Below, piece after piece: positions 9,017-19,351 of a stretch of 64,000 nucleotides of DNA (position 1 is its first letter; the number at the start of each line of letters is the position of its first letter). The position numbers and the translations under genes were made by a program. The stretch is from Colwellia sp. (GTDB taxonomy: Bacteria; Pseudomonadota; Gammaproteobacteria; Enterobacterales; Alteromonadaceae), in assembly GCA_013215655.1 (NCBI GenBank), contig JABSOX010000001.1:37322-101321 (forward strand). The letters are read 5' to 3'. The notes beneath the pieces were generated by a model. The model did no database searches. It was not told the origin of the DNA and worked only from the letters and a program-made list of their open reading frames with translations.

Positions 9017-10537
9017 TTATAACGATTTAATTATTAGTTTTATATCAAGAACCTCTATCAGTTCACTTTCATAAAAAAGTTCAGTATCAACAATGGGTCG
9101 GTCTAATAGCCATTGTTTGTCAAAAAGTAAGGTCAAAGATTCTTTATCAGCTAAGGCATTTATTAAAGCACTTTTATTTTTTTGACGTTGTTGACTGAGC
9201 AATATACTTAACCGTAGCAATATCACTAACTTTTTTAAACGTTGAGGTTTCAGTAAGTACCATTGTTCATCATCAAGTGGCGATGTTTTTTTTCTTTGAT
9301 TACCCACTAACCATGCAAGGGCTTGTTGTTGCTCTTGGTTAAAACCCGACAAATCAGCATGAGTTAAAATATATTGCCCATGTTTATGGTATCCCGAAGG
9401 GTTTATATCTAAACCTAATTCATGTAATTGTACCGCAGCAATTAGTAATTCGTGATAAATTGGCTGCTTGAGTTGCCACACATCTTGTACGGCATTAAAT
9501 AATTGCTGCACACTACTATCAACCAGTGCTACTTGTTTGGTATCAATATTAAAGCGTGCAATTAAGTTTATTACGGTACGTTGTCTAATATTATTGTTTT
9601 GTAAGCTATCAAGTTGTTCAATTAATACTCCTTCACGTAAAGCATATTGGCAATAATCCAACTGCGTTATTTTGAGGCTTTTCATCAGTGCAATTAATAT
9701 TGCAAGCCCGGCACTAAATACGTTTCGTCTACTGGTATTAATTCCGGTAATACTTATGCTGTCACAATGTTTACATGCAATAAGTTGTTTTTTAAGTATC
9801 AGTAATTGTGATAACTGGATGGGTTGAATAAGGTGTTGATCAAAGTTAAGTACTTTTGAAATACTCTTTATGGTACCTGATGTGCCAATAACTTCTTGCC
9901 ACCCAGACTTTTTGAAACGTTTGATTACTGAGTCTATTTCATGTTGTGCACTGCGAATAGCAGCGCAGAAGGCATTATCATTGATAACACCGTTTTTAAA
10001 GAATTTTTGACTGTAGCTGACACACCCCATGGTTAAACTTGCCAGAGCCGCAATTTTTTGTTGTTGACCTAGAGCACACTCGGTACTGCCACCGCCAATA
10101 TCAATAATAAGTCGCTGTTGGCTTGACTGCGTATAGTGGTTTACGCCTTGATAGATGAGCCGAGCTTCTTCATGGCCCGAAATAATCTCAATATCAAAGG
10201 GAAATACTTGTGCTGCTGCTTTTAAAAATTGTGCAGAATTTTTAGCTTGCCTTAAGGTGAAAGTTGCCACAGCACGAAAATTTTTGGAGGTAAGGTGTTG
10301 CGTTGATTTGGCTAGGTTTTCTAATGTAGATACACCGCGCTGAATGGCTGTTGGACTAAGTATGTTATCGTCTTGCAATCCTTGAGCAAGCTGCACCCGA
10401 TATTTCTCCGCATGAACAATTTGTAAATGACCATTGAGTTGTCTTGCTAAAACAAAATGGAAGCTGTTAGAGCCAAGGTCTAATGCGGCAATATAATTTT
10501 CTTTTACTATTGTTTGTTTAGCTTTTTTTTTGTTCAT
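9017..10537 (-). CDS. ppx: Exopolyphosphatase (Ppx/GppA family)
   Basis: 506 residues, typical for Ppx. The N-terminal actin-like domain shows the phosphate-1 loop ALDLGSNSFHFVLA, the TLRQAKN motif, the catalytic-region ARLIYQGV and the second phosphate loop LIIDIGGGSTEC. The C-terminal half (from about 310) is the helical HD-like domain. The enzyme removes terminal phosphate from polyphosphate and may also act on pppGpp, as Ppx and GppA are hard to separate by sequence. Adjacency to polyphosphate kinase favours Ppx. Its start overlaps the end of ppk by 20 bp, which suggests translational coupling in a ppk-ppx operon. Confidence 0.92.
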   Translation of the reverse strand: MNKKKAKQTIVKENYIAALDLGSNSFHFVLARQLNGHLQIVHAEKYRVQLAQGLQDDNILSPTAIQRGVSTLENLAKSTQHLTSKNFRAVATFTLRQAKNSAQFLKAAAQVFPFDIEIISGHEEARLIYQGVNHYTQSSQQRLIIDIGGGSTECALGQQQKIAALASLTMGCVSYSQKFFKNGVINDNAFCAAIRSAQHEIDSVIKRFKKSGWQEVIGTSGTIKSISKVLNFDQHLIQPIQLSQLLILKKQLIACKHCDSISITGINTSRRNVFSAGLAILIALMKSLKITQLDYCQYALREGVLIEQLDSLQNNNIRQRTVINLIARFNIDTKQVALVDSSVQQLFNAVQDVWQLKQPIYHELLIAAVQLHELGLDINPSGYHKHGQYILTHADLSGFNQEQQQALAWLVGNQRKKTSPLDDEQWYLLKPQRLKKLVILLRLSILLSQQRQKNKSALINALADKESLTLLFDKQWLLDRPIVDTELFYESELIEVLDIKLIIKSL

Positions 10538-12647
10538 GAGTACTATCGTTAATAACTAGAATTTCATCTTGGTTTTCGTGTTTAATAAGGAGTTGATGAA
10601 TCGCTATTTGTGAACGTATCGGTGTTAACTTATTTAATGCATGATAAGTATTATTTTGCTGTTGATTAATCAATCTCGCTTTAACATTATCTTTAAATTG
10701 TAGGTCAAATATATCGATAATTCTCTGTTTTAAAATAGCGTCATAAATCGGACAGGCTACTTCTACACGTTGATCAATATTTCTTTCCATCCAATCTGCA
10801 GAGCTGATAAATACGGCTTTTTCGCCTGAATTATGAAATATCATCACTCTTGAGTGCTCTAGTAATAAATCTATAATTGAAATGACTTTGATATTATCAC
10901 TGACCCCTTTAACGCCGGGTATCAATGCACACATGCCACGGATGATTAATTTTATTTTAACGCCGGCTTTGCTGGCACTGTATAATTTATTGATCAATCC
11001 GCTATCAACTAAATTATTGACCTTTAATTTTATACTCGCTCTATTGCCCTCTTCGACTTGCTGGATTTCATTATCAATAAGTTGATATAAGCGTCGGCGA
11101 CAGGTTAGGGGAGAAACAATCAAGTGATTAAAGCGGAAACGTTTATAGCTATGGGCGACAAAAGAGAAAACATTTTCTACTTCTTGGCAAATTTCCTTAT
11201 GTTGAGTGAATAAGGAAAAATCAGTATAAATACGAGCGTTACTTTCATGAAAATTACCCGTACCTATATGCGCATATTTAACCACTTTCTCATGTTCTAT
11301 GCGGGTAATTAAGCATAGTTTTGCATGTATTTTTAAAGTATCAATGCCCAATTCAACATTAATGCCGGCATCTTTCATTAACTTTGCCCACTCAATGTTT
11401 GCTTGTTCGTCAAAGCGTGCTCGTAGCTCAACAACTACGGTGACTTTTTTACCATTTTTAACGGCTTCCATTAGTGAATGAATAATACGTGAGTGTTTTG
11501 CTACACGATAAATATTAATTTTAATTTGTCTTACGGCTGGATCGTAAGAAGCTTGGCGGAGAAATTCGGTGAAGTGACGAAACTTGTGATAAGGATAATG
11601 CAATAAAATATCACGTTGGCTGATCGCCTCAAAAACTGAGGGATAATGGCTAAAACGTTGTGCATCCAGTGATTTTATTTCTGGTTTTTCTAAATCTTTG
11701 TGGCCTAAATTGGGGAAATGGACAAAGTCTTTAAAGTGTCGATAACGACCACCGGCAACTAGGTTGTCGAGCTCTTTTATTTTCAAAGATTTACGCAAAA
11801 ATGAGGTCATGTAAGTCGGCATGTTTTGATCATAAACTAAACGTACTAGGTCGGCTTTTAGGCGTTGTTTTAGACCCTTTGATATTTGGTCTAATAGGCT
11901 TTCATCTAAGTCGTCTGTGAGGTTGTAGGCAGCATCGAGTGTGAGTTTTATGGAATATGCTTCAATATGTTTATAATCAATAAAACCTAAAAATAGCTTC
12001 TCAATAAAATAGTGGACAACATCATCTAAAAGCACGATATGTTTGTTTTTCAACTTATTATCAGGTAATACAATAAAACGTTCTATTTCATCTCGTGGAA
12101 TTTCAACTAAACAAAATTGTGTTTTATTATCTGCTCTTAATGCCACTAAAAAGTAGATGCCATCATCATCAATGTAACTGGAAAGTTGTGTTTTTGATTG
12201 AATAATTATCGGGGTAATATGACGAATAATACGGTTGTCAAAATAATGTTCTAACCAGTCAATTTGTTTATTTGAGAGCTTTTGAGAAAATGTAATGTTC
12301 TTTTCATCATTAAAAATAACATGAATATTCTTTTGTTCAAGTTCAGTAAAAACTAGATCAACAATGGTTTTAAATTGCCGTGTTAAAGTATTTACTTTTT
12401 TAATAATATTGCTGTGTAATAACGTCCATTTCTTTTCATCTTTTTTCTGAACATTTTCCAACATCGCTCTACGGCGAATATCGGCAACACGCACACGAAA
12501 GAACTCATCTAAATTAGCAGAATATATACCTAAAAATCGGATACGCTCAATGATTGGCACACTATTATCTGCTGCTTCTTGTAATACACGGTCATTAAAA
12601 GCTAACCAACTAAGTTCTTTATCAAAAAACATTGAATTGTCGAACAT
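10518..12647 (-). CDS. ppk1: Polyphosphate kinase 1
   Basis: 709 residues, the PPK1 size. The N-terminal segment FFDKELSWLAFNDRVLQEA and SANLDEFFRVRVADIRRRA are PPK1 hallmarks. The catalytic half carries two phospholipase-D-like repeats. The first holds the autophosphorylated His region (TLKIHAKLCLITR, then HIGTGNFHESNARIYTDF). The second holds SSADWMERNIDQRVEVACPI. It makes polyphosphate reversibly from ATP. Either of two nearby ATGs (residues 1 or 6) could be the start. It is the first gene of the ppk-ppx unit. I see no PHO box directly upstream, although the block lies beside phoBR. Confidence 0.95.
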   Translation of the reverse strand: MFDNSMFFDKELSWLAFNDRVLQEAADNSVPIIERIRFLGIYSANLDEFFRVRVADIRRRAMLENVQKKDEKKWTLLHSNIIKKVNTLTRQFKTIVDLVFTELEQKNIHVIFNDEKNITFSQKLSNKQIDWLEHYFDNRIIRHITPIIIQSKTQLSSYIDDDGIYFLVALRADNKTQFCLVEIPRDEIERFIVLPDNKLKNKHIVLLDDVVHYFIEKLFLGFIDYKHIEAYSIKLTLDAAYNLTDDLDESLLDQISKGLKQRLKADLVRLVYDQNMPTYMTSFLRKSLKIKELDNLVAGGRYRHFKDFVHFPNLGHKDLEKPEIKSLDAQRFSHYPSVFEAISQRDILLHYPYHKFRHFTEFLRQASYDPAVRQIKINIYRVAKHSRIIHSLMEAVKNGKKVTVVVELRARFDEQANIEWAKLMKDAGINVELGIDTLKIHAKLCLITRIEHEKVVKYAHIGTGNFHESNARIYTDFSLFTQHKEICQEVENVFSFVAHSYKRFRFNHLIVSPLTCRRRLYQLIDNEIQQVEEGNRASIKLKVNNLVDSGLINKLYSASKAGVKIKLIIRGMCALIPGVKGVSDNIKVISIIDLLLEHSRVMIFHNSGEKAVFISSADWMERNIDQRVEVACPIYDAILKQRIIDIFDLQFKDNVKARLINQQQNNTYHALNKLTPIRSQIAIHQLLIKHENQDEILVINDSTHEQKKS

Positions 12648-12805
12648 ATAATAAGCGAATAGCTAAATAATAGTTTATAAAACAATAATATGAACTATAT
12701 TTTACTTATTTATTACGGAAGAAAGTTATTGATAGATTTGAAACAATTTATGCTCATCCTTAAGCTCAATTGGTCTGCCTTGAATTCTCTAAATGGTAGC
12801 GAAAA

Positions 12806-13303
12806 TTAACGAGCAATATCGACAATTAAATCATCAGCTAAGTTTTCTATACCATGAATTAAATCATCTATATGTTTTTCATCAACAGAGATGGTTACTT
12901 TGGCTTTAAATAGCTCAGCACCACTGTGTGCGGCACTTTCTTGTTTGCTGACTAGCTTAAGTAAATTACCACCCTGATGATGGATAACTGAAGATATTTC
13001 TTGCACTATACCCACTCGGTCATTAGCGGTAAGTTCGAGCACAATACTTGGGTTTTGTGATTTTACTTCTTGTTCCGCAACTTTTATCACGGTACTTAAA
13101 TTCTTAATTGCTTCTAATTCAGTAATTAATGGCTGACAATGATCTTTTGCTACGGCTACTTCCAATACACCAGTGAAAAAACCAGACATGTGATGCAAAC
13201 TACTGGCTTGCCAATTGCCTTTGTGTTGGTTGATGATGTTAGAAAGGGTATCGACCAATCCGGGTTTGTCGGGACTAATAAAAGAGATAACAATATGTTT
13301 CAT
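12806..13303 (-). CDS. ACT-domain protein, GcvR-like
   Basis: 165 residues made of two ACT domains: first about 3-75 (VISFISPDKPGLVDTLSNII), second about 88-160 (LELTANDRVGIVQEISSVIH). This is the plan of GcvR, the glycine-responsive partner of GcvA that represses the glycine cleavage system, though related GcvR-like proteins exist with other roles. It has no DNA-binding domain, so any regulation must be through another protein. No gcv genes are nearby. The gene appears monocistronic. Confidence 0.75.
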   Translation of the reverse strand: MKHIVISFISPDKPGLVDTLSNIINQHKGNWQASSLHHMSGFFTGVLEVAVAKDHCQPLITELEAIKNLSTVIKVAEQEVKSQNPSIVLELTANDRVGIVQEISSVIHHQGGNLLKLVSKQESAAHSGAELFKAKVTISVDEKHIDDLIHGIENLADDLIVDIAR

Positions 13304-13350
13304 GAGAGTTTCCTAGGAGAGTAGTTGCAGTTATTAGTTTGAGTACAGGG

Positions 13351-13410
13351 TATTTGAATATTAACTAGTTGAGTATTAACTATTTAAATATTAACTATTT
13401 GAATATTAAT
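13351..13410. repeat. Four tandem 15-bp repeats at the 3' end of the PilZ gene
   Basis: Four consecutive units of the form TATTTGAATATTAAC (with TAGTTGAGTATTAAC and TATTTAAATATTAAC variants) run from 13351 to 13410. The stop codon of the PilZ gene, at 13406-13408, lies inside the last unit, so the array is its immediate downstream sequence. Confidence 0.85.
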
Positions 13411-13771
13411 CGGGTGAACGCGTTAATTGTGATAGTTCTTTATTAATTTGGCCGTCATCACCTAAATTAAGCTCTATTAGTCGACGCAGATGCGAAATAC
13501 TATCAATATCAATGGCATTACACTGTAGACCAACTTCTTCAGCTTCTTCATGAACAACGGCAATATGCATTTCAACTTTAGATTCATCATCTAGCAGTGA
13601 AAAACTCAAAATACCTAATTTACCTTTTAATGAATGATCATTTTTAGGCAGAGTAACAAGGGCACCATTTAAAGAAATATCATGGATAGAAACAGGGTAT
13701 TCATTTTCTTCAACTTCTAGTATTGCCTTAATTGAAAACAATACTCGGGTGAATAATCTTCTATTTTCCAT
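13406..13771 (-). CDS. PilZ-domain protein, probable cyclic-di-GMP receptor
   Basis: A 121-residue single-domain protein. The two c-di-GMP-binding motifs are visible: RRLFTR (RxxxR) at residues 4-8 and DISLNG (DxSxxG) near 30-35. The remainder is the expected PilZ beta barrel. With no other domain, it probably acts as an adaptor that changes a partner's activity on binding c-di-GMP. A propeller diguanylate cyclase lies at the other end of the window, but nothing links the two specifically. The stop codon lies in a 15-bp tandem array. Confidence 0.8.
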   Translation of the reverse strand: MENRRLFTRVLFSIKAILEVEENEYPVSIHDISLNGALVTLPKNDHSLKGKLGILSFSLLDDESKVEMHIAVVHEEAEEVGLQCNAIDIDSISHLRRLIELNLGDDGQINKELSQLTRSPD

Positions 13772-13909
13772 CTATGCAATCACTTTTTAGCCAATATAGC
13801 TTTAGCATAGCTCTCTTTTAGAAAAAAGGCATCTTTATTACACGCTTTAATTGTGATTATTTTGTCAATAAAGATACCTAGAACTATTTAATAACTAACG
13901 GATAATTGT

Positions 13910-15586
13910 TTATTTAGTCATTCTTTTATATTTGATTCTATGAGGTTCAATAGCTGCCGATCCTAGGGTCTTTTTCAACCATTCGTTATAGTCAGAGAAG
14001 TTGCCTTCAAAGAAGTTAACTTGACCTTCATCACGGTAATCCAAAATGTGGGTAGCAATTCTGTCAAGGAACCAGCGATCATGGGAAATAACCATGGCAC
14101 AGCCTGGAAACTCTAAAATAGCTTCTTCGAGTGCTCGTAGTGTTTCTACATCCAAATCATTGGTGGGTTCATCAAGTAATAATACATTACCACCTGTTTT
14201 CACTAGCTTAGCTAAATGACAACGATTACGTTCACCACCAGAAAGGTCTTTAATCAATTTTTGTTGATCATTACCTTTAAAATTAAAGCGTGAACAATAA
14301 GCGCGGCTAGGTATTTGATAAGTACCAATTTCGATGATTTCATGACCTTCAGAAATTTCTTGATAAACGGTTTTATTCCCATCCATGTCATCTCTAAATT
14401 GATCAACACTGGCTAATTTTACCGTTTTACCTAACTGAATTTCACCAGAGTCATGCTGTTCAGCCCCAGACATCATCTTAAATAGGGTAGATTTACCAGC
14501 GCCGTTGGCACCAATAATGCCAACAATGGCGCCTTTAGGAACACTAAAGCTTAAATTATCAATGAGTACTCTATCGCCGTAAGATTTAGTTAAATTAATA
14601 ACATCTAGTACTTTATCCCCTAAACGTGGCCCTGGTGGAATATAAAGTTCGTTAGTTTCGTTACGTTTTTGATGTTCTTGACTGCTAAGTTCTTCAAAAC
14701 GTTGCATTCGAGCTTTGCTTTTTGCTTGACGAGCTTTAGGGTTTGAGCGTACCCATTCTAATTCCTGTTTAATGGTTTTTTGCAAAGCACCTTCACTTTT
14801 GCTTTCTTGTGCTAAACGAGCCTCTTTTTGTTCAAGCCAAGACGAATAGTTACCTTCCCATGGAATACCATGACCACGGTCAAGTTCTAAAATCCAGCCG
14901 GCGACATTATCTAAGAAATATCTATCATGGGTAATGGCTACCACAGTACCGGGATAATCATGTAAAAAACGTTCTAGCCAAGCAACTGATTCAGCATCTA
15001 AGTGGTTGGTGGGTTCATCAAGTAATAACATGTCTGGTTTTTGCAACAATAAATGACAAAGTGCAACACGACGGCGTTCACCACCACTTAATATCGCAAT
15101 TTTTTGATCCCATTCGGGTAAACGTAAAGCGTCTGCAGCACGTTCTAAAACATTATCAATATTATGACCATCTTGGCTGTTAATAATATCTTCTAATTGA
15201 CCTTGTTCTTTGGCAAGGGCATCAAAATCTGCACCTTCTTCGGCATACTCGTTATAGACTTGATCTAAACGTGCCATGGCGTTTTTTACTTCCGATACGG
15301 CTTCTTCAATTATTTCTCGTACTGTTTTTTCCTCATCAAGTTGAGGCTCTTGTGGTAAATAACCAATTTTTGTACCACTCAGTGCTTTTGCTTCTCCTTC
15401 AAAGTCGGTATCTATACCAGCCATTATACGTAGTAGGGTAGATTTACCTGAGCCATTTAAACCTAAAACACCAATTTTAACGCCGGGGAAAAAGGAAAGA
15501 GAAATATCTTTCAAAATAGTACGTTTAGGCGGGACTACTTTAGAGACTCTATTCATTGAATAGATAAATTTATCTGGCAATGCCAT
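13910..15586 (-). CDS. ettA: Energy-dependent translational throttle protein EttA (ABC-F)
   Basis: The start at the ATG ending at 15586 gives a protein beginning MALPDKFIYSMNRVSKVVPP, matching the EttA family; a start 22 codons upstream is possible in frame but would add an atypical extension. The 558 residues contain two ABC domains: Walker A GLNGSGKST and GANGAGKST, signatures LSGGERRRVAL and LSGGERNRCHL, and Walker B LLLDEPTNHLDAES and LLLDEPTNDLDVET. A charged linker (about 240-320, the P-site tRNA interaction motif) lies between them. EttA binds the ribosomal E site and gates entry into elongation according to ATP level. It has no membrane segment, so it is not a transporter. Confidence 0.95.
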   Translation of the reverse strand: MALPDKFIYSMNRVSKVVPPKRTILKDISLSFFPGVKIGVLGLNGSGKSTLLRIMAGIDTDFEGEAKALSGTKIGYLPQEPQLDEEKTVREIIEEAVSEVKNAMARLDQVYNEYAEEGADFDALAKEQGQLEDIINSQDGHNIDNVLERAADALRLPEWDQKIAILSGGERRRVALCHLLLQKPDMLLLDEPTNHLDAESVAWLERFLHDYPGTVVAITHDRYFLDNVAGWILELDRGHGIPWEGNYSSWLEQKEARLAQESKSEGALQKTIKQELEWVRSNPKARQAKSKARMQRFEELSSQEHQKRNETNELYIPPGPRLGDKVLDVINLTKSYGDRVLIDNLSFSVPKGAIVGIIGANGAGKSTLFKMMSGAEQHDSGEIQLGKTVKLASVDQFRDDMDGNKTVYQEISEGHEIIEIGTYQIPSRAYCSRFNFKGNDQQKLIKDLSGGERNRCHLAKLVKTGGNVLLLDEPTNDLDVETLRALEEAILEFPGCAMVISHDRWFLDRIATHILDYRDEGQVNFFEGNFSDYNEWLKKTLGSAAIEPHRIKYKRMTK

Positions 15587-16220
15587 GAAGAAACCTTTTG
15601 TTTTTATGGAAAATTTATATTGTCGATATTTTAGGTTAAAGGAGCAGGGCAAGCAAATGTGTTTGGGATAACATTAGATTTCACCACAAAGAAGGCCGAG
15701 TTTAGGTTTGGATTCATTTTAATGAAAAGTTCGTATTGCCCCTGAACATTATAAAAATCTCTTTATACGTAAATAACCATAAAAAATACAATATTTAAGT
15801 AACCAAGCACCATACTCAAAAATCGGTTAACCAGATTCAGCTTTTACCACAATGAGGCATTATTTAATTTGGTTGAAATGGTGATTAGAATCAGATTTTT
15901 TACCGATAACGAAACTTAAAATTAGGTCAAAAAAAAGCGTTCACTTGAAATTAAGTAAACGCGTTATAAAAACATGAAACACTAAGGGAAATAAAAGTCT
16001 CGTATAGTAAGAACACCTATAGGTATTAAAGTTCCCTGCTCCACGTATAATAATTTAAGATAGACTCTTTCCACTACAAAACGGACTAAATTTATTAGCT
16101 AAAATCACTCAAAATTAGATACGCTATAGATACATAAGCGGTTATAAATATTTGAAAGGTTATGCACACTTTATTCGTCTAGCCAAAATTGAGATTTAAA
16201 GTATAGTTCAGGCAGGCCGC
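15587..16220. other. Intergenic region upstream of ettA
   Basis: No convincing gene is present. An imperfect hairpin at 15937-15963 (GCGTTCACTT with AAGTAAACGC) is the only clear structure. The sequence is AT-rich and presumably includes the ettA promoter. Confidence 0.4.
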
Positions 16221-16495
16221 TCAATCGTTATCTAGTGCTCTTCTTAATTGGGCGATGCTTCTTTGTAATATATAAGGTGATACCACAATGTCTTGCCATA
16301 CTTTAGCTAACAGTGTGTCATGACTAACCACTTTTCCCGATTTTCAGCCTGGAGGGTTAGAACCACTAAAGCTTTTGGGAAAATATCTTGATATTGCTTA
16401 TTTTGAGTGATTTTATTTCTGGATAAATCGATTGAGAAACCACCTATCCAATAGTCCCATATAACCTCTAACCTTAAATAAAAACAGGCACTCAA
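16221..16495 (-). pseudogene. Frameshifted fragment of a winged-helix (CadC/OmpR-type) regulator
   Basis: One minus-strand frame reads YWIGGFSIDLSRNKITQN, then IFPKALVVLTLQAENREK, the N-terminal half of a Trans_reg_C winged helix. Near 16340 the reading continues in another frame as GKVVSHDTLLAKVWQD, then VVSPYILQRSIAQLRRALDN and a stop at 16221-16223, the recognition helix half of the same fold. Joined across one frameshift, these make one complete DNA-binding domain with nothing after it. It lies 200 bp downstream of an intact regulator that starts with the same domain, so it is probably a decayed paralogue. A sequencing error could mimic the frameshift, but the early stop after LDND would still leave only the DNA-binding domain. 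Confidence 0.65.
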
Positions 16496-16706
16496 AAGTG
16501 AACCTGAATCTAGATTTTAGCTAAGGTTGTTTATGTAACGGGCTGATAATTAATAAATGTTTAATTATCAACTAGAAGTCAGCATAACTTCAAATATTTA
16601 AATTTCTATTCATTTAAATTCAACTCCTCATCCCCATATCCAACATCACGAACAGACGCTGACCGCCAATAGTCGTAGTTGAACGTTAATGCAGTGAAAG
16701 AAGGTT

Positions 16707-19025
16707 TTACTCTATCGAACTAGGAATTATGCTTAATTTACTGTTAACTCTCTCTCGCAATTTGTTTAGTTTTTCCTGGTGTTGCTTCAGCAATAATTTG
16801 AATTCAGGCTCTTCATACAAAGGCCGTAAAAGATGATTGTTCTGCAATGACCACCATTCTCTATTGTTAGACTCGAGCCAGCCCATTTCTAATGCCATTG
16901 CTAAATGGTGTAATGCTTGTGGTCTGTTATCTAATTGCGCGTTGATTTCAGCCAAAGTAAATTCAGCCTGAATTTTATCAAATACCCTGTCCTGTTTGAG
17001 GAATGCTTGTAGGTTATGCAATAAAATTTCAGCGAGCGGTTTTTCATCTAAATTAGATAAAGTCACAGCGTACAACACTTGAGCCATATAATTATCTGCG
17101 GTGATATCACTTAGCCTGATGGATGTAAGATTACGCCATTCTGGATAGAGTTTTAGCAAAGTGATTTTAGCCGGTCTAAATTTTTCTGCGCGAAACTGGG
17201 CAACCGCTAAGTCGAATAAAACTCTTCGGTTGTTGGGTCGTCTTAATGATAAGCGCTCTTTGATTGATAATATTTTTTGCGCTTCCCCTTTTAAAGCGAA
17301 ATCAATCAAGTCCAAAGAGTTTAAAAAATGACGGTGTTTTGCCCCCATTTTAGCTAAAACGCTATTGGCAGCTTTGTTTGCGCCAATGCTTAAATAGGCT
17401 AAAACAACCTGCTCACAATACTCATCGCTAGAACAGCTTGTGAAAAGTTCAGCATTTGCCGATTGCCAAACTGCCAAGGCAATAATCGATTTTTGGGTAT
17501 GTCTGAAAACATGCGTTGATTCAATAACATGTGAGAAATGATCCGGCTCAAGAATTAAAGCGCGTTGATACATTCGTTGTGCTGAATCTGGTTTCCCTAT
17601 TGAGCGGAGATAAGAACTGAGGGAACGTTTCAGGGACGCTGACAATGGATTAAGCACAATCGCTTGATTCAGGTGTTGAATGACTTGCGAATGCTTGCCT
17701 AATTTATTTAACAATGAGCTGTACCAACGGTGAGTAGTGGCATTATCATCTAATTCTAGTGAGCGTAAGAAAGCTTGCTGTGCCTGTTGAACTAGTGTTG
17801 AATCGCCCAAATTGAGGGTCAGAATCATTCCTTTAGCAGCTAGCGCAGTGGGTGAGTTGGGTTTCAAAGCCAACGCTTTCTCTATATGGGGTAATGCTTT
17901 GTCTATCGCCTTTCTTTCGCTCCAATTGGCAAAGTGATGAAGGTAGGCATAGGTAATCGCTAACCCTACATGCGCGTCAGCATAATCAGGTTCTAACTCA
18001 AGACACTGTTTAAAATAAGTCACTGCCTTGATTAGGGATATCGGGTTCCTTTGTCGCCAGTGATATTGTCCCATCAAATACCATTCGTATGCTTGAGCAT
18101 TGATTTTTTTAGTCGGCTTTGAGCTGGGGCTGCCATCTCTTGGGGCATAATCAGGTTGGATTATTTCTTGTATAGTGGCACTGATGTCGTCTTGTAGTTT
18201 AAAACTATTCTGAGTGTTGCTATCAAAGGTTTTAGACCAAAGTTGTTGACCATTTTTTGTGCTGAATATTCTGACGTTAATGCGAACCTGTTCCCCCATT
18301 TTTTGCACACTGCCATCAAGCAACGTATCTACCTGCAATGCTTGACCAATTTCTGTTGCATTATATTTTCCTCGATAGGTGAAGGAAGAATAACGAGAGA
18401 TAACTTTCAATTGTTTAATTTGAGAAAGTTGATTGATGATGGCATCAGACAATCCATCGCTAAAATGTTGATTGTCCTGGGTTGAACTAAGGTCAACAAA
18501 AGGCAGTACTGCAATGGAGTTGATCTTAAGTTGACTAGCAACCTGATTAGAAGATGAGCCTTCATTAGTGTCGATGAAATACATGACCAAAAATGTGGCT
18601 ATTAGTAATAAGGTTATGATGCCTATATAGATACTTGGCTTATATATACTAGAGAAGTCAATTCTTTTGCTACGCCCCAGTTTAGGATTATCTATTTTTT
18701 TTACCGTGGCAATTAATGTATAGCCCACACCTGGCAAGGTTTTGATAAACGTCGGGCTGCGTGCATTATCACCCAATGCTTTTCGAATTTTACTCACCGC
18801 TACAGATAATATGTCATCTGCCACAAAACTATCTTTCCAGACATGTTCAAAAACTTGGCCTTTAGTGACATGTTCTCCACTATGATGAATTAAAAACAAC
18901 AGCACTTGCATGCTTTTATTGTCGATAGAATGTGTGTCAGCTTTATTTGTTATGGTATTGGTTTGGGGACAAATTATCCACGAGCCCAGTTGATATTGCT
19001 GACTATGTTCCAAGAATATACCCAA
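16707..19025 (-). CDS. CadC-like membrane transcriptional regulator with TPR repeats
   Basis: 772 residues. An OmpR-type winged helix (about 10-106, ending TLPGVGYTLIATV) is followed by one membrane helix (132-151, YIGIITLLLIATFLVMYF). Outside the membrane lie a TolB/FlgO-like domain (about 168-290, INSIAVLPFVDLS ... FSDGLSDAIINQLSQ) and a chain of TPR repeats (about 325-760). The plan matches one-component regulators that bind DNA while anchored in the inner membrane and sense through the periplasmic part. No ATG lies near the start; TTG codons at 19025 or 19013 are the candidates. It diverges from two genes for exported proteins and probably controls them. Confidence 0.8.
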   Translation of the reverse strand: MGIFLEHSQQYQLGSWIICPQTNTITNKADTHSIDNKSMQVLLFLIHHSGEHVTKGQVFEHVWKDSFVADDILSVAVSKIRKALGDNARSPTFIKTLPGVGYTLIATVKKIDNPKLGRSKRIDFSSIYKPSIYIGIITLLLIATFLVMYFIDTNEGSSSNQVASQLKINSIAVLPFVDLSSTQDNQHFSDGLSDAIINQLSQIKQLKVISRYSSFTYRGKYNATEIGQALQVDTLLDGSVQKMGEQVRINVRIFSTKNGQQLWSKTFDSNTQNSFKLQDDISATIQEIIQPDYAPRDGSPSSKPTKKINAQAYEWYLMGQYHWRQRNPISLIKAVTYFKQCLELEPDYADAHVGLAITYAYLHHFANWSERKAIDKALPHIEKALALKPNSPTALAAKGMILTLNLGDSTLVQQAQQAFLRSLELDDNATTHRWYSSLLNKLGKHSQVIQHLNQAIVLNPLSASLKRSLSSYLRSIGKPDSAQRMYQRALILEPDHFSHVIESTHVFRHTQKSIIALAVWQSANAELFTSCSSDEYCEQVVLAYLSIGANKAANSVLAKMGAKHRHFLNSLDLIDFALKGEAQKILSIKERLSLRRPNNRRVLFDLAVAQFRAEKFRPAKITLLKLYPEWRNLTSIRLSDITADNYMAQVLYAVTLSNLDEKPLAEILLHNLQAFLKQDRVFDKIQAEFTLAEINAQLDNRPQALHHLAMALEMGWLESNNREWWSLQNNHLLRPLYEEPEFKLLLKQHQEKLNKLRERVNSKLSIIPSSIE

Positions 19026-19315
19026 AGGTTAAAGATGATTTTATTGTTGGGAGAGTATACCTCCATCTAAAAATGTATTCTTTGTTTTTAACATGGCTCA
19101 CCTGTCGTTAATCGTGTTTTATTAACATTAACTAAAACAGCTTCCCCCTAAATGGACCTTCATTTAAGTCAAAACAATGAGACCCAGTTATGCTGTCTGA
19201 ATCTTATACGTCCTTAATTCTCACTAGGCATACAAAATAAATACATACACTAACCAGTTGATAATACATACTATTTTACAGTGCCCACCTATGATTTAGA
19301 TTGCTCATTAGCCGC

Positions 19316-19351
19316 GATTTAAGAAGATTTAAGAAGTTTTAAGTTGTTTTA
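19316..19351 (+). promoter_or_regulatory. 10-bp direct repeats, candidate operator for the winged-helix regulator
   Basis: GATTTAAGAA is repeated exactly at 19316 and 19326, then degenerates to GTTTTAAGTT (19336) and GTTTTA (19346). OmpR/ToxR-type winged helices bind tandem direct repeats of about this period. The site lies between the divergent regulator and the exported-protein genes, about 160 bp before the latter. The remaining 19026-19510 sequence shows nothing else definite. Confidence 0.5.

Noticed and set aside
15937..15963. Hairpin after 15900 as a terminator
   Set aside because: The stem has a mismatch, there is no T tract of note, and no gene ends just before it.
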